Assembly (NCBI RefSeq): GCF_041261445.1
Contig: NZ_JBGCCU010000002.1
Span: 682,001 to 746,000 of the forward strand
Source: Catenulispora sp. EB89
GTDB taxonomy: Bacteria; Actinomycetota; Actinomycetes; Streptomycetales; Catenulisporaceae
Reading direction: 5' to 3'
Length of the DNA: 64,000 nucleotides
Below the pieces are notes generated by a model. The model was not told the origin of the DNA. It did not search any database and saw only the letters and a list, made by a program, of their open reading frames with translations. The position numbers and the translations under genes are program-made. Numbering within the stretch: the stretch's first letter is position 1; each line of letters starts with the position of its first letter. Below are positions 33,588 through 42,130 of the stretch, in pieces.

Positions 33588-34151
33588 TATACGTTCGGTA
33601 ACACACCGGCCTCGACCTGCGATTTCTTTTCTCAGGGTTTTCTCACAGCGGTCTCAGCGAAACCGAGGGACTGCCGGGTCATAGTTGTCTCACCCCCGAA
33701 AAACCCGGGAGAGCCCGACTCCCGGACGGTGTGGCTGCTGACGAGACGGCCATGCTGGGCCCCGGTCCTTTCGGACCGGGGCGTCGGGTCAAATTTAAAG
33801 AGACCCCCTGGAAAGTGGACCGGTGGGAGATGCCGCTCGCGGCGTCTGGTGTGGGATGCAGGATGCAAGACCCGGACCGCCCGTCCGACGAGGCCGCTCA
33901 GCCCTCCTCCCTGAGCAGCGGCCACGTTGGGCGGGCGGTTCGGTGTTCCCGCCGATGGACACAGAACGGTCTCCTTTAAAGCCTGCTTAACGGACTCATG
34001 CTCTGATGACTCCAAGCGTCGCGGCGTGGGCGGGCCTGGGACGCCCCCCGCCGCGGCGCTCCACTCCTTCAGTAGCAGGTCAGAGCACGTATCAGCGCAC
34101 CCGCCGAACGCTTCCGAATCCTCGCGATCAAGCCGTTTGCCTACGGGATCC
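33588..34151 (+). other. Gene-poor region with RNA-like hairpins
   Basis: No supported CDS in 560 bp. CCCCGGTCC-tttc-GGACCGGGG (33760-33781) is a perfect 9-bp stem. A nested structure follows at 33876-33939: ACCGCCCG/CGGGCGGT outside, GGCCGC/GCGGCC and TCAG/CTGA inside. AT-rich patches at 33791-33802 and 33975-33990 flank it. A non-coding RNA is possible; no known family was recognised. Confidence 0.4.
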
Positions 34152-34655
34152 TCACGCCTGCCGAGCGCGCCGAGCCCCCGCCGGACTCTCCTCCGGCGTC
34201 GCGAGGTGACCGCGGGTCAGCAGCTTCAGCGCCTCCAGCAACACCGGGCGCATCTCCTCCGGCAGAGAACCGATCGCCTCGGCGTGCACGCGGTCGACGA
34301 TCTCCTGAGTCCGCTTCGCCATCTCGGCGCCGGCATCGGTGACGGCGATGATCCGGGCCCTGCGGTCCGTCGCCGAGGGACGCCGCTCGGCCAGGCCGGC
34401 CTTCTCCAGCGCGTCGACGGTCACCACCATCGTGGTCTTGTCCATGTCGCCGATCTCGGCGATCTGGATCTGCGTGCGCTCCTCCTCCAGCGCCTTGACC
34501 AGCACGCAGTGCATGCGCGCGGTCATGCCGACCTCGGCCAGCGCCGCGGCCATCTTGGTGCGCAGCACATGGGAGGTGTGGTCGAGCAGGAAGGACAGGT
34601 CGGGCGCCGTGCACGCGACGGCGCCTGCGGAACGCGCGGGGGCCAGGGAGGTCAT
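34152..34655 (-). CDS. MarR-family transcriptional regulator
   Basis: A 167-residue winged-helix regulator. The HTH region reads RTQIQIAEIGDMDKTTMVVTVDALEKAGLAERRPSATDRRARIIAVTDAG, with the wing DRRAR. It is divergent from an EmrB/QacA-type efflux gene, the usual MarR target, so ligand-relieved repression of that pump is likely. ATG 34655 gives a normal MarR length; an in-frame ATG at 34739 adds 28 non-homologous residues. Confidence 0.88.
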   Translation of the reverse strand: MTSLAPARSAGAVACTAPDLSFLLDHTSHVLRTKMAAALAEVGMTARMHCVLVKALEEERTQIQIAEIGDMDKTTMVVTVDALEKAGLAERRPSATDRRARIIAVTDAGAEMAKRTQEIVDRVHAEAIGSLPEEMRPVLLEALKLLTRGHLATPEESPAGARRARQA

Positions 34656-34904
34656 GGGCGTCAGTCTACTCCGCGAGCACTCCGGCAGCAGATCTTCCCG
34701 AGAAGGATTGTCTGCTTCAGAACTATCCGCTACGGTCATTCATGACGGCACCGGTACGGCTCGGCGGCTCGGCAGCTCAGCAGACCCACCAACGCGCCAG
34801 TTCCGACAACCGGAAAGTTCGGCAGACCGGCGGCTCGGCAAGCCGGCAGCTCAGCAAGCCGCCACCCGGCCGTGTCCCGACTCCCAGCGTCCAGGAGTGA
34901 TCGC

Positions 34905-36440
34905 ATGTCCCCCGAATCACCCGAATCCCCCGCCGCCCCCGCATCCGGCGCACCCACCACACCCCGCGCCGGCACCACCCCCCGCCTGGCGCTGGCCGTG
35001 ATCGCCGCCAGCGCCCTGATGGCGGTCCTGGACGGCAGCATCGTCACCGTCGCCATGCCCGCCATCCAGTCCCGCCTGGGCTTCTCCCCCGCCGGCCTGA
35101 GCTGGGTGGTGAACAGCTACCAGCTGGCCTTCGGCGGCCTGCTGCTCCTCGCCGGGCGGCTCGGCGATCTGCTCGGCCGCAAGCGGATGTTCCTGGCCGG
35201 GATCGCGCTCTTCCTGGCCGCCTCCGCTGTGGCCGGGGCTGCGACCTCGCCGGCGATGCTGGTCGCGGCGCGGTTCGCGCAGGGGGTCGGGGGTGCGGCG
35301 TCCTCGGCGGTGAGCCTGGGCATCCTGGTGACGCTGTTCACCGAGCCGCGCGAGCGGGCCAAGGCGCTGGGGGTCTTCGCCTTCACCGGGGCTGCCGGCG
35401 CTTCGATCGGGCAGGTGCTCGGCGGGGTGTTGACCGATGCGCTGAGCTGGCACTGGATCTTCCTGATCAACATCCCGATCGGTGTGCTGACGCTGGCCGC
35501 GGCCGTGAAGGCGATCCCCGCGGACCGGGGCCGGGGCCTGCGGGCCGGGGTCGACGTGATCGGTGCGCTTTTGGTCACCGGGGGCCTGATGCTCGGCATC
35601 TACACCGTGATCGGCACCGCGGACCACGGCTGGGGCTCGGCCCGCACGCTGGGCCTGGCGGCGCTGTCCGCGCTGCTGATCGCGGGGTTCTTCGCCCGGC
35701 AGGCCACCGCCGCGAATCCGTTGATGCCGCTGCGGATCCTGCGCTCACGCGGCGTGGCCGGTGCGAACATCGTGCAGATGCTGATGATCGCGGCGATGTT
35801 CGCCTTCCAGATCATGGTGGCGCAGTACATGCAGAAGGTGGACGGGTACGACGCCACCGAGACCGGCCTGGCGATGCTCCCGGCGGCGGTGGCGATCGGC
35901 GGCGTGGCGCTGGGCGTCTCGGCCCGCCTGATCGCGAGGTTCGGCGCCCGCAGCATCCTGATCACCGGTCTGGCGATGCTCACCGGCGCGCTCGCGCTGC
36001 TGCTCCGCATGCCGACGCACGCGGACTACGTCCGCGACCTGCTCCCGACCATGCTGCTGATCGCCGGCGGCGGCCTGGCGATGCCCGCGACGGCCGGCCT
36101 GGGCATGGCCGGCGCCCGAGACCAGGACGCCGGCCTGGTCTCCGGCCTCTACAACACGACGGCGCAGGTCGGGGCGGCCGTCGGCGCCGCGGTGCTGTCC
36201 ACGCTGGCCGCCGGCCGCACGGCCCACCTGCTCGGCGCGGGCCGTACCCCGGCGGAGGCGCTGAGCAGCGGCTACCACGTGGCGTTCGCCATCGGCGTCG
36301 TCCTACTGGCGGCGGCGCTGGTGGTCGCGGTGGTCGTGCTGCGGCGCGTCGGGACGCCGGCTACGCCCGCGCCGCCTCAAGACCCTCGGCCCGCGCCGCG
36401 TCGCGAGGGGTACGCGTCCGCAGCCCGAGCAGGCCGCTGA
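34905..36440 (+). CDS. MFS drug efflux transporter, DHA2 (EmrB/QacA) family
   Basis: A 511-residue permease with about 14 TM helices. Motif A is GRLGDLLGRKRMF between TM2 and TM3, and motif C-like GAAGASIGQVLGGVL follows in TM5. TM1 has the family Asp (AVLDGSIVTVAMP). It should export cationic or amphiphilic drugs using the proton gradient. ATG 34905 has CCAGGAGTG upstream. It is divergent from marR. Its last 80 bp overlap the 3' end of the convergent membrane protein gene, an uncommon but readable overlap. Confidence 0.9.
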   Translation: MSPESPESPAAPASGAPTTPRAGTTPRLALAVIAASALMAVLDGSIVTVAMPAIQSRLGFSPAGLSWVVNSYQLAFGGLLLLAGRLGDLLGRKRMFLAGIALFLAASAVAGAATSPAMLVAARFAQGVGGAASSAVSLGILVTLFTEPRERAKALGVFAFTGAAGASIGQVLGGVLTDALSWHWIFLINIPIGVLTLAAAVKAIPADRGRGLRAGVDVIGALLVTGGLMLGIYTVIGTADHGWGSARTLGLAALSALLIAGFFARQATAANPLMPLRILRSRGVAGANIVQMLMIAAMFAFQIMVAQYMQKVDGYDATETGLAMLPAAVAIGGVALGVSARLIARFGARSILITGLAMLTGALALLLRMPTHADYVRDLLPTMLLIAGGGLAMPATAGLGMAGARDQDAGLVSGLYNTTAQVGAAVGAAVLSTLAAGRTAHLLGAGRTPAEALSSGYHVAFAIGVVLLAAALVVAVVVLRRVGTPATPAPPQDPRPAPRREGYASAARAGR

Positions 36441-37371
36441 ACAGGCAGTAGCCGAGGAACGCCGCCGCGGTCTCGATCGCGGCGGCGGGCACGTCGAGGT
36501 CGCCCTTCACCAGATCCGGCGCCTTCAACGCGACCCCCGCCGCCACCGAGAGGGTGACGGCCGAGCGCCACGGATGCCGCCGCATCTCCAGCCAGCTCAT
36601 CAGGCGCGGCATCCGTGCGGCCGCCGCCGACCAGACGTCGGTCACCAGCTCGTACAGCCGGGTGCTCCACCTCCAGCGCAGCGCCAGCGCCTCGCAGCAG
36701 TCTGCGATCACGTCAAGGGTCGAACCGCCCCCGGACACCGTCCCGGCGCGCAGCGCGGAACGGACGCTGAAGACCAGAGCGACCGGCACGGCGAGCGCCA
36801 CCAGCGCCGACATCGCACCCACGTCCCACGCGGCGCGGGCGATGTTCCCGGCCGAGATCACCGCGATCGGCGCCAACGCCAGGACCGCGACGGCCTGCGC
36901 CCGAACCGCCGTCGCCAGGCTCTGCGGGGTCCGGCCCAGCACTCGAGGCGCGAGCACCACCAGGAGGAACGCCGTCCCGGCGCACATCGCCGCCACCTGC
37001 CCCAACAGCACGGGAACGGCGAAGTACGCAGCCTGATCCGGCCACGGCACCGCCGGCGCCCCGCCCCGGTTCGCGAGCCCGGCGGCGCCGACCGCGGCCG
37101 CCACGCACGCCACCAGCGCCCACGCCGCGACGCGTGCGCTGTGCAGCGCGCAGTCGTGGTTGAACTCCGCGGCCAGTTCCTCCGGGGCGCCGAAGCGGAC
37201 GGTCGCGCGGCGCGCCGCGGCCTGCGGCGTGAGGCCGGCCGCCTCCTCCTCGGCGACGAGATCGGCGAGATGCGCCGCGACCTCGCTGACGATGCGGCGC
37301 CGGCCGCGCGTGCCGACGCGGAGCCGCCAGGCCAGGTCGTCGGTGTAGGCCGCGATCGAGCGGTAGCTCAT
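36361..37371 (-). CDS. Membrane protein with HAAS-type N-terminus, partner of PadR
   Basis: A 336-residue membrane protein. Residues about 1-70 (IAAYTDDLAWRLRVGTRGRRRIVSEVAAHLADLVAEEEAAGLTPQAAARRAT) resemble the HAAS/DUF1700 signalling domain often encoded beside PadR regulators. About seven TM helices follow. GGAGGTC precedes ATG 37371. A micro-ORF lies between it and padR with overlaps at both ends, so translation of the three is probably coupled. The 3' end overlaps the convergent efflux gene by 80 bp. Confidence 0.8.
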   Translation of the reverse strand: MSYRSIAAYTDDLAWRLRVGTRGRRRIVSEVAAHLADLVAEEEAAGLTPQAAARRATVRFGAPEELAAEFNHDCALHSARVAAWALVACVAAAVGAAGLANRGGAPAVPWPDQAAYFAVPVLLGQVAAMCAGTAFLLVVLAPRVLGRTPQSLATAVRAQAVAVLALAPIAVISAGNIARAAWDVGAMSALVALAVPVALVFSVRSALRAGTVSGGGSTLDVIADCCEALALRWRWSTRLYELVTDVWSAAAARMPRLMSWLEMRRHPWRSAVTLSVAAGVALKAPDLVKGDLDVPAAAIETAAAFLGYCLFSGLLGLRTRTPRDAARAEGLEAARA

Positions 37372-37499
37372 CGCGCGACCTCCACGCGGCTCATGCGCTC
37401 GACGCGGTCCACGCCGTCCACGCCGTTCGCGCAGGGATTCCCGATGAACCACCAGATCGCGCTCCCGAAAGCGCCGCAGCCGCACACACCGCCGCTCAT
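37368..37499 (-). CDS. Coupled 43-aa micro-ORF between padR and HAAS gene
   Basis: A 43-codon frame starts in TGATG overlap with the padR stop and ends in ATGA overlap with the next gene's ATG. It therefore fills the 127-bp gap exactly. The peptide has three cysteines and a WWFIG hydrophobic centre. It may be a real small protein or simply carry ribosomes to the downstream start. No family is recognised. Confidence 0.4.
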   Translation of the reverse strand: MSGGVCGCGAFGSAIWWFIGNPCANGVDGVDRVERMSRVEVAR

Positions 37500-37870
37500 C
37501 ACAGCACCGCCCCGTCCGCGAATCCGGCCGCCGGACCGGCCTCGGCCCGGTCGCCGACGCCGAACACCCGCTCCACCGCCGCCGAGAACGACCGCCACTC
37601 GGTGCGCCGCTCCTCGGCCGCGCGCCGGCCGGAGACCGTCAGGCTGTAGACCCGCCGCCGGCGTCCACCGACCTCGGACCAGCCGCTGGCGACCAGGCCG
37701 GCCCGCTCCAGCCGGTGCAGGGCCGGGTACACCGAGCCCTCGGGCAGGTCGAAGACCCCGCCGCTACGGTCGCGCAGCGCCTCGATGAGTCCGTAGCCGT
37801 GCGACGGCCCGGTGCCGAGCACCGCGAGCACCAGGCCGTCGAGGTGTCCGCGCATCATGTCCTGGCTCAT
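37499..37870 (-). CDS. PadR-family transcriptional regulator
   Basis: A 123-residue winged-helix repressor. The HTH and wing (about 10-75) read LVLAVLGTGPSHGYGLIEALRDRSGGVFDLPEGSVYPALHRLERAGLVASGW, a clear PadR signature. PadR proteins control adjacent transporters or envelope-stress genes. A palindrome lies 8-19 bp upstream of the start, a likely autoregulatory operator. Coupled with the micro-ORF and membrane protein downstream. Confidence 0.9.
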   Translation of the reverse strand: MSQDMMRGHLDGLVLAVLGTGPSHGYGLIEALRDRSGGVFDLPEGSVYPALHRLERAGLVASGWSEVGGRRRRVYSLTVSGRRAAEERRTEWRSFSAAVERVFGVGDRAEAGPAAGFADGAVL

Positions 37871-37871
37871 A

Positions 37872-37892
37872 CCTAGGAAGCCTAGGCTTAGG
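37872..37892. promoter_or_regulatory. PadR operator candidate
   Basis: AAGCCTAGGCTT (37878-37889) is a perfect 12-bp palindrome, overlapped by repeats of CCTAGG (37872-37877, 37881-37886) and CTTAGG (37887-37892). It lies immediately before the padR start codon. Confidence 0.55.
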
Positions 37893-38019
37893 GAGTCTCG
37901 GTATCAAGGGCTCCGGGGCGCCCGAAAAAATTCTTCCGGCTCTTGTCGATCCCGCCGCGCGCCGTCCGACGCAGTCAGAGAGGCTGGACCGACCAGCCAC
38001 GACGTGAGGAGCGACCGCC

Positions 38020-38439
38020 ATGCCGAAGTTCATGGTCCTGGTACCGGGCAGTGCCGAATCCGAGGCCGGGGAGCTGCCGCCGACCGAGCTGTTCGAGGAG
38101 ATGGCCGCCTACAACAACCAGCTCGCGAAGGCCGGCGTGCTGCTCGCCGCCGAGGGCCTGAAGCCGACCTCGGCCGCCGCGAAGGTGCGGTTCGACGACA
38201 CCGAGCGGCGCACGGTCATCGACGGGCCGTTCACCGAGGCCAAGGAGATCATCGCCGGATACTGGCTGCTTGAGTGCTCCTCGCTGCAGGAGGCGCTGGA
38301 GTGGGTGAAGCGCGCGCCGTTCGGCGGCGGGGTGACGCTGGAGGTGCGGCCGATCGGCTCGATGGACGAGCTCGAGCTGGAGTTCTCGCCGGAGCTGCTC
38401 GAAGCCCAGCAGCAGCTGCGGCAGCAGCTCGACCAGTAG
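38020..38439 (+). CDS. YCII/DGPF-domain protein paired with ECF sigma factor
   Basis: A 139-residue cytoplasmic protein of the YciI-like family with the DGPFTEAKEIIAGYWLLE motif (DGPF box at about 68-71). DGPF proteins are commonly encoded beside ECF sigma factors with C-terminal TPR-like extensions (ECF42 type), as here, but their role in the regulation is unclear. GTGAGGAG lies before the ATG. The sigma gene starts 39 bp downstream. Confidence 0.88.
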   Translation: MPKFMVLVPGSAESEAGELPPTELFEEMAAYNNQLAKAGVLLAAEGLKPTSAAAKVRFDDTERRTVIDGPFTEAKEIIAGYWLLECSSLQEALEWVKRAPFGGGVTLEVRPIGSMDELELEFSPELLEAQQQLRQQLDQ

Positions 38440-38478
38440 ACGGTTCGCGCAGCCCAGAAGGGCTGCCAGACTGGCGAT

Positions 38479-39840
38479 ATGGCGCAGGCGACCGAGACCG
38501 TCGAGACCGTCGAGGCGGTGTGGCGGCTGGAGGCGGCCCGGGTCGTGGCCACCCTGGCCCGCTACACCGGTGATCTGGGGCTGGCCGAGGAACTGGCGCA
38601 GGACGCGCTGGTCGCGGCGCTGGAGCAGTGGCCGGCCGAGGGGGTGCCGGCCAACCCCGGCGCCTGGCTGACCGCGGTCGGCAAGCGGCGGGCGGTGGAC
38701 CACTTCCGGCGGGCCGAGACGCTGCGCCGCAAGGTCGGCGAGCTCGGCCGCGAGCTGGAGATCGACGGCGAGGGCCACCAGGACGACACGGTCCTGGACG
38801 CGGTGGACGCCGCGCTGTCCGACACCGCCATCGACGACGACCTCCTGCGCCTGGTCTTCACCGCCTGCCACCCGGTGCTCTCGGCGGAGGCCCGGGTGGC
38901 GCTGACGCTGCGCGTCCTCGGCGGCCTGACCACCGCCGAGATCGCGCGCGCGTTCCTGGTCCCGGAGGCCACGGCCGCGCAGCGCGTCGTGCGGGCGAAG
39001 CGCGCGCTGGCCGACGCCGGGGTGGCGTTCGAGGTCCCCGACGGCCCCGAGCGCCGCCGGCGCCTGGCCTCGGTGCTGGAGGTCGTCTACCTGATCTTCA
39101 ACGAGGGCTACGCCGCCACCGCCGGCGACGACTGGCTGCGCGCCGACCTGTGCGCCGAGGCGCTGCGGCTGGGACGCGTGCTGGCCGGGCTGATGCCGGC
39201 CGAGCCGGAGGTGCACGCGCTGACAGCGCTGATGGAGATCCAGGACTCGCGGCGGCACGCCCGGACCGGGCCCGACGGGGAGCCGGTGCTGCTCCTGGAC
39301 CAGGACCGGACGAAGTGGGACCGGCTGCAGATCGAGCGCGGGCTGGCCGCGCTGCTCCGCGCCGACCGGGCGTTCGAGGCGGAAGTCGCGGCGGCGACAG
39401 GAGCGACTGCCGAAGCCGCAGGGCACTCGGCGGATTCGCAAAGCCCTGCGGCCGTCGAGCCGGGCACGTATCACCTGCAGGCCGCACTCGCCGCGTGTCA
39501 CGCCCGGGCCCGCTCCGCCGAGGACACCGACTGGCGGCTCATCGCCGACCTCTATCAGCGGCTGGTGCAGCAGACCCGGTCCCCGGTCGTGGAGCTGAAC
39601 CGCGCGGTCGCGGTCGGGATGGCCGAAGGCCCGGAAGCCGGCCTGGCGATCACCGACGCGCTCACCGGCCTGCGCGCCATGCGGGGCTACCACCTGCTGC
39701 CCGGCGTACGCGGCGACCTGCTGGTCCGGCTCGGCCGGCGCGCGGAGGCGCGGGAGGAGTTCGAGCGCGCCGCCGCGTTGACCGCGAACACGCGGGAGCG
39801 CGCGCTCCTGCTGGCGCGCGCCGCCGCATGCGGTCCCTGA
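38479..39840 (+). CDS. ECF sigma factor with C-terminal extension (ECF42 type)
   Basis: A 453-residue sigma factor. Regions 2 (about 10-75: VWRLEAARVVATLARYTGDLGLAEELAQDALVAALEQWP) and 4 (about 125-185: VALTLRVLGGLTTAEIARAFLVPEATAAQRVVRAKRAL) are followed by an extension of about 270 residues resembling DUF6596 plus TPR-like helices. The extension is required for activity in ECF42 relatives. An Ala/Glu/Gly-rich insert (about 300-325) breaks the extension and is shared with few relatives, to my knowledge. Its last 99 bp are duplicated in tandem downstream. Confidence 0.88.
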   Translation: MAQATETVETVEAVWRLEAARVVATLARYTGDLGLAEELAQDALVAALEQWPAEGVPANPGAWLTAVGKRRAVDHFRRAETLRRKVGELGRELEIDGEGHQDDTVLDAVDAALSDTAIDDDLLRLVFTACHPVLSAEARVALTLRVLGGLTTAEIARAFLVPEATAAQRVVRAKRALADAGVAFEVPDGPERRRRLASVLEVVYLIFNEGYAATAGDDWLRADLCAEALRLGRVLAGLMPAEPEVHALTALMEIQDSRRHARTGPDGEPVLLLDQDRTKWDRLQIERGLAALLRADRAFEAEVAAATGATAEAAGHSADSQSPAAVEPGTYHLQAALAACHARARSAEDTDWRLIADLYQRLVQQTRSPVVELNRAVAVGMAEGPEAGLAITDALTGLRAMRGYHLLPGVRGDLLVRLGRRAEAREEFERAAALTANTRERALLLARAAACGP

Positions 39841-40001
39841 TCAGGCCCGCTCGATCAGCTCACTTGCTCAGGCGGAGGCGCGGGAGGAGTTCGAGCGCGC
39901 CGCCGCGTTGACCGCGAACACGCGGGAGCGCGCGCTCCTGCTGGCGCGCGCCGCCGCGTGCGGTCCCTGATCAGGCCCGCTCGATCAGCTCACTTGCTCA
40001 G
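39742..40001. repeat. 130-bp tandem duplication at the sigma gene end
   Basis: 39742-39871 and 39872-40001 are identical over 130 bp except one A/G difference (39829 versus 39959). The unit contains the last 99 bp of the sigma gene, its stop and the last bases of the convergent secreted protein gene. Both genes remain intact. Confidence 0.95.
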
Positions 40002-40523
40002 GTCGACGACGTCCGACATGCAGTCCGGCTGCGGCTGCCAGCCGCTTTCGCACGTCCCGGGCGAGGACGCGGTGTCGTACTGGTCGGCGCGCACGACCTC
40101 GGTCGTGGTGCGGATGAAGCCGGCGTTCTCGTCCGGGATGGTGGTGACCACCGGGAACTCCGCGTGCCCGCCGGCCGGCATCGAGCCCAGGGCGGTCTCG
40201 AAGTCCATGGGCTTCGAGGGGTCGAAGCGGTCCGGGATCGGCTTGCAGTCCTCCTTCGACTGCGCGTTCGCCTCGCAGTCGTAGCCCGTCGTGCGCACCA
40301 CCACGCCGGTGGCGGTGTTCGGGCCGTTGTTCGTCACGACGATGTCGTAGCCCAGGCCGTTGTTGTCGGTGAAGATCGGACCGTGGTGGGTCACGGTCAG
40401 CTGGATCTGACCGTAGTCGGTGTAGGCGGGGGTGGAGGCGTGGGCGGGGACGGCGCCAGCCGCACCGGCGACGGCCGCGAAGGCCAGAGTCGCGAAGGCC
40501 ACAGGAAGGTTTCGCAGAGTCAT
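39990..40523 (-). CDS. Secreted protein with DUF11/Ig-like domain
   Basis: A 177-residue exported protein: signal peptide (1-30, ending VPAHA-S) and a beta-sandwich domain (about 45-130, GYDIVVTNNGPNTATGVVVRTTG) of the DUF11/CARDB type, with four cysteines likely paired. It is divergent from a secreted metallopeptidase. ATG 40523 is preceded by no clear ribosome site. Its last codons lie in the tandem duplication. Function unknown. Confidence 0.8.
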   Translation of the reverse strand: MTLRNLPVAFATLAFAAVAGAAGAVPAHASTPAYTDYGQIQLTVTHHGPIFTDNNGLGYDIVVTNNGPNTATGVVVRTTGYDCEANAQSKEDCKPIPDRFDPSKPMDFETALGSMPAGGHAEFPVVTTIPDENAGFIRTTTEVVRADQYDTASSPGTCESGWQPQPDCMSDVVDLSK

Positions 40524-40635
40524 GCCCCACAGCTTCGCCGGGCCCGGCACGGCGACCTGCATTCCTGCCGCCAAAAGGATGAATGTCCGCCGTCTTCAGC
40601 CGTGTCGGTGACTGACCCGCGCGTTTCCGGACGAA

Positions 40636-42063
40636 ATGCGGAGTTTGAATGGCCGCATGCTCCGTCACACGACTGACGCCCGCCACGACTCCCCCCGCCG
40701 CCGCGCGCCCCGCCGGGCCGCGGCCGTCGCCCTGCTGTCCGCCACGCTCGGCGTCTGCCTGCTGGCCGCCACCGCCGCCGGGCCGGCCTCGGCCGGCGCG
40801 TTCCGGTTCGGCGGGACGCCCAACGCCGAGGACCGCGGCGACGGGGTGTACGAGACGTTCCTGCCGGACGGCAGCATCACGCTGCGCCCCGGGGCCGCCG
40901 ACCAGGCGCCCTCGGCGCTGCCGGTGCCGTCCGACCTGCGCCTGGCCACCAGCGGACTGCCCACGGCCAGCACCCCGGTGCTGATCCCGATGCACGACAA
41001 CGGCCGCCACGACAACCGGATCGACCTGGTCTTCGTCGGCGACGGCTACCTCGCCTCGGAGACCCCGGCCTTCGCGCGGTCGGCCGAGGCCGCCTGGCAG
41101 GCGCTGATGAACTACGAGCCCTACAAGACCTACCAGAACTTCTTCGACGCCTCGCGCGTCGAGATCGCCTCCCCGGTCTCGGGCATCTCCAACGACCCGA
41201 CCGACGGCGTGGCCAAGCAGACGCCGCTGGGCATGCACTTCTGGTGCCACAACATCGAGCGGCTGCTGTGCGTGGACACCAAGTCCGCCAACGCCTACGC
41301 CAACCTGGTGCCCGGCATCAACCACGTGGTCTCGCTCGCACACACCGCCACCTACGGCGGCGCCGGCGGCGCGATCACCACGCTGGCCGGCGAGAACTCG
41401 CTGTCCGACGGCGTGATCGTGCACGAGATGGCGCACACCCTCGCCGGCCTCGGCGACGAGTACGACGTCCCCTACGACACCGCCGGCGGCAGCGACTCGG
41501 ACCTGCCGAACATCACCTCGCAGTCGGCGGCGGCCATGACGGCCAACCACACCAAGTGGTGGCGCTGGATCGGCAAGCCGAGCGGCGACGGCAGCACCGT
41601 CGGCGCCTACGACGGCGCGAACTACTACGCCCACGGCTTCAACCGGCCCTCCCAGGACTCGGAAATGCGGAGCCTGGGCAAGCCGTTCAATCCGCCGTCG
41701 ATCGAGGCCCTGATCGAGTCCTTCTACCTGAGCAAGTCCGGCAAGGGCTCGATCAACCCGATCGACTCGGTGACGCCGGCCGCGACCGCGTCCGGGATCA
41801 CCGCGAAGAACGGCGTCACCCTCACCGCCAACCTGATCCCGCTGGTCGGCGCGAACTACACGGTGTTCTGGGGCGTCAACGGCACCGCGGTCAACGGGTC
41901 GCGCGGCAAGACCAGCCTGGACCTGACCACCGCGCCGCTGACCAAGGGCCAGTGGAACCAGGTGATCGTCTACGTCGTGGACGACAACCCGGCGGTCGCC
42001 GACCCCGACTTCCGGACGAAGTACATGACGAAGTCGGCGAAGTGGTGGGTGTGGGGCGGCTGA
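40636..42063 (+). CDS. Secreted M64-type (IgA peptidase-like) metallopeptidase
   Basis: A 475-residue secreted protein (468 if ATG 40657 is used). A basic N-tail with a Sec or Tat-like signal (RRRAPRRAAAVALL...PASA) is followed by a domain with HEMAHTLAGLGDEY (about 263-276), the zinc-binding HExxHxxxxxxD pattern of M64 peptidases. A C-terminal Ig-like domain (about 385-475) follows. In soil actinobacteria the role is likely nutrient or envelope proteolysis, not immunoglobulin cleavage. The start is uncertain because neither ATG has a strong ribosome site. Confidence 0.86.
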   Translation: MRSLNGRMLRHTTDARHDSPRRRAPRRAAAVALLSATLGVCLLAATAAGPASAGAFRFGGTPNAEDRGDGVYETFLPDGSITLRPGAADQAPSALPVPSDLRLATSGLPTASTPVLIPMHDNGRHDNRIDLVFVGDGYLASETPAFARSAEAAWQALMNYEPYKTYQNFFDASRVEIASPVSGISNDPTDGVAKQTPLGMHFWCHNIERLLCVDTKSANAYANLVPGINHVVSLAHTATYGGAGGAITTLAGENSLSDGVIVHEMAHTLAGLGDEYDVPYDTAGGSDSDLPNITSQSAAAMTANHTKWWRWIGKPSGDGSTVGAYDGANYYAHGFNRPSQDSEMRSLGKPFNPPSIEALIESFYLSKSGKGSINPIDSVTPAATASGITAKNGVTLTANLIPLVGANYTVFWGVNGTAVNGSRGKTSLDLTTAPLTKGQWNQVIVYVVDDNPAVADPDFRTKYMTKSAKWWVWGG

Positions 42064-42098
42064 CGCTCTACCTCTGGAAGCCTCTCAGGGAGACAACG

Positions 42099-42119
42099 CT
42101 TAAGCGGAATCCGCTTAAG
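42099..42119. terminator. Perfect inverted repeat between convergent genes
   Basis: CTTAAGCGG-AAT-CCGCTTAAG forms a perfect short hairpin in an AT-richer patch; AGACAA(A)CGCTTA flanks it on both sides. It lies between the peptidase gene and the DUF5996 gene and could act in both directions, or be a protein site. Confidence 0.5.
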
Positions 42120-42130
42120 TAGACAAACGC

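Noticed and set aside
33632-34015. 127-codon minus-strand frame
   Set aside because: No ribosome site, no domain, no codon-position bias; lies in the hairpin-rich spacer.
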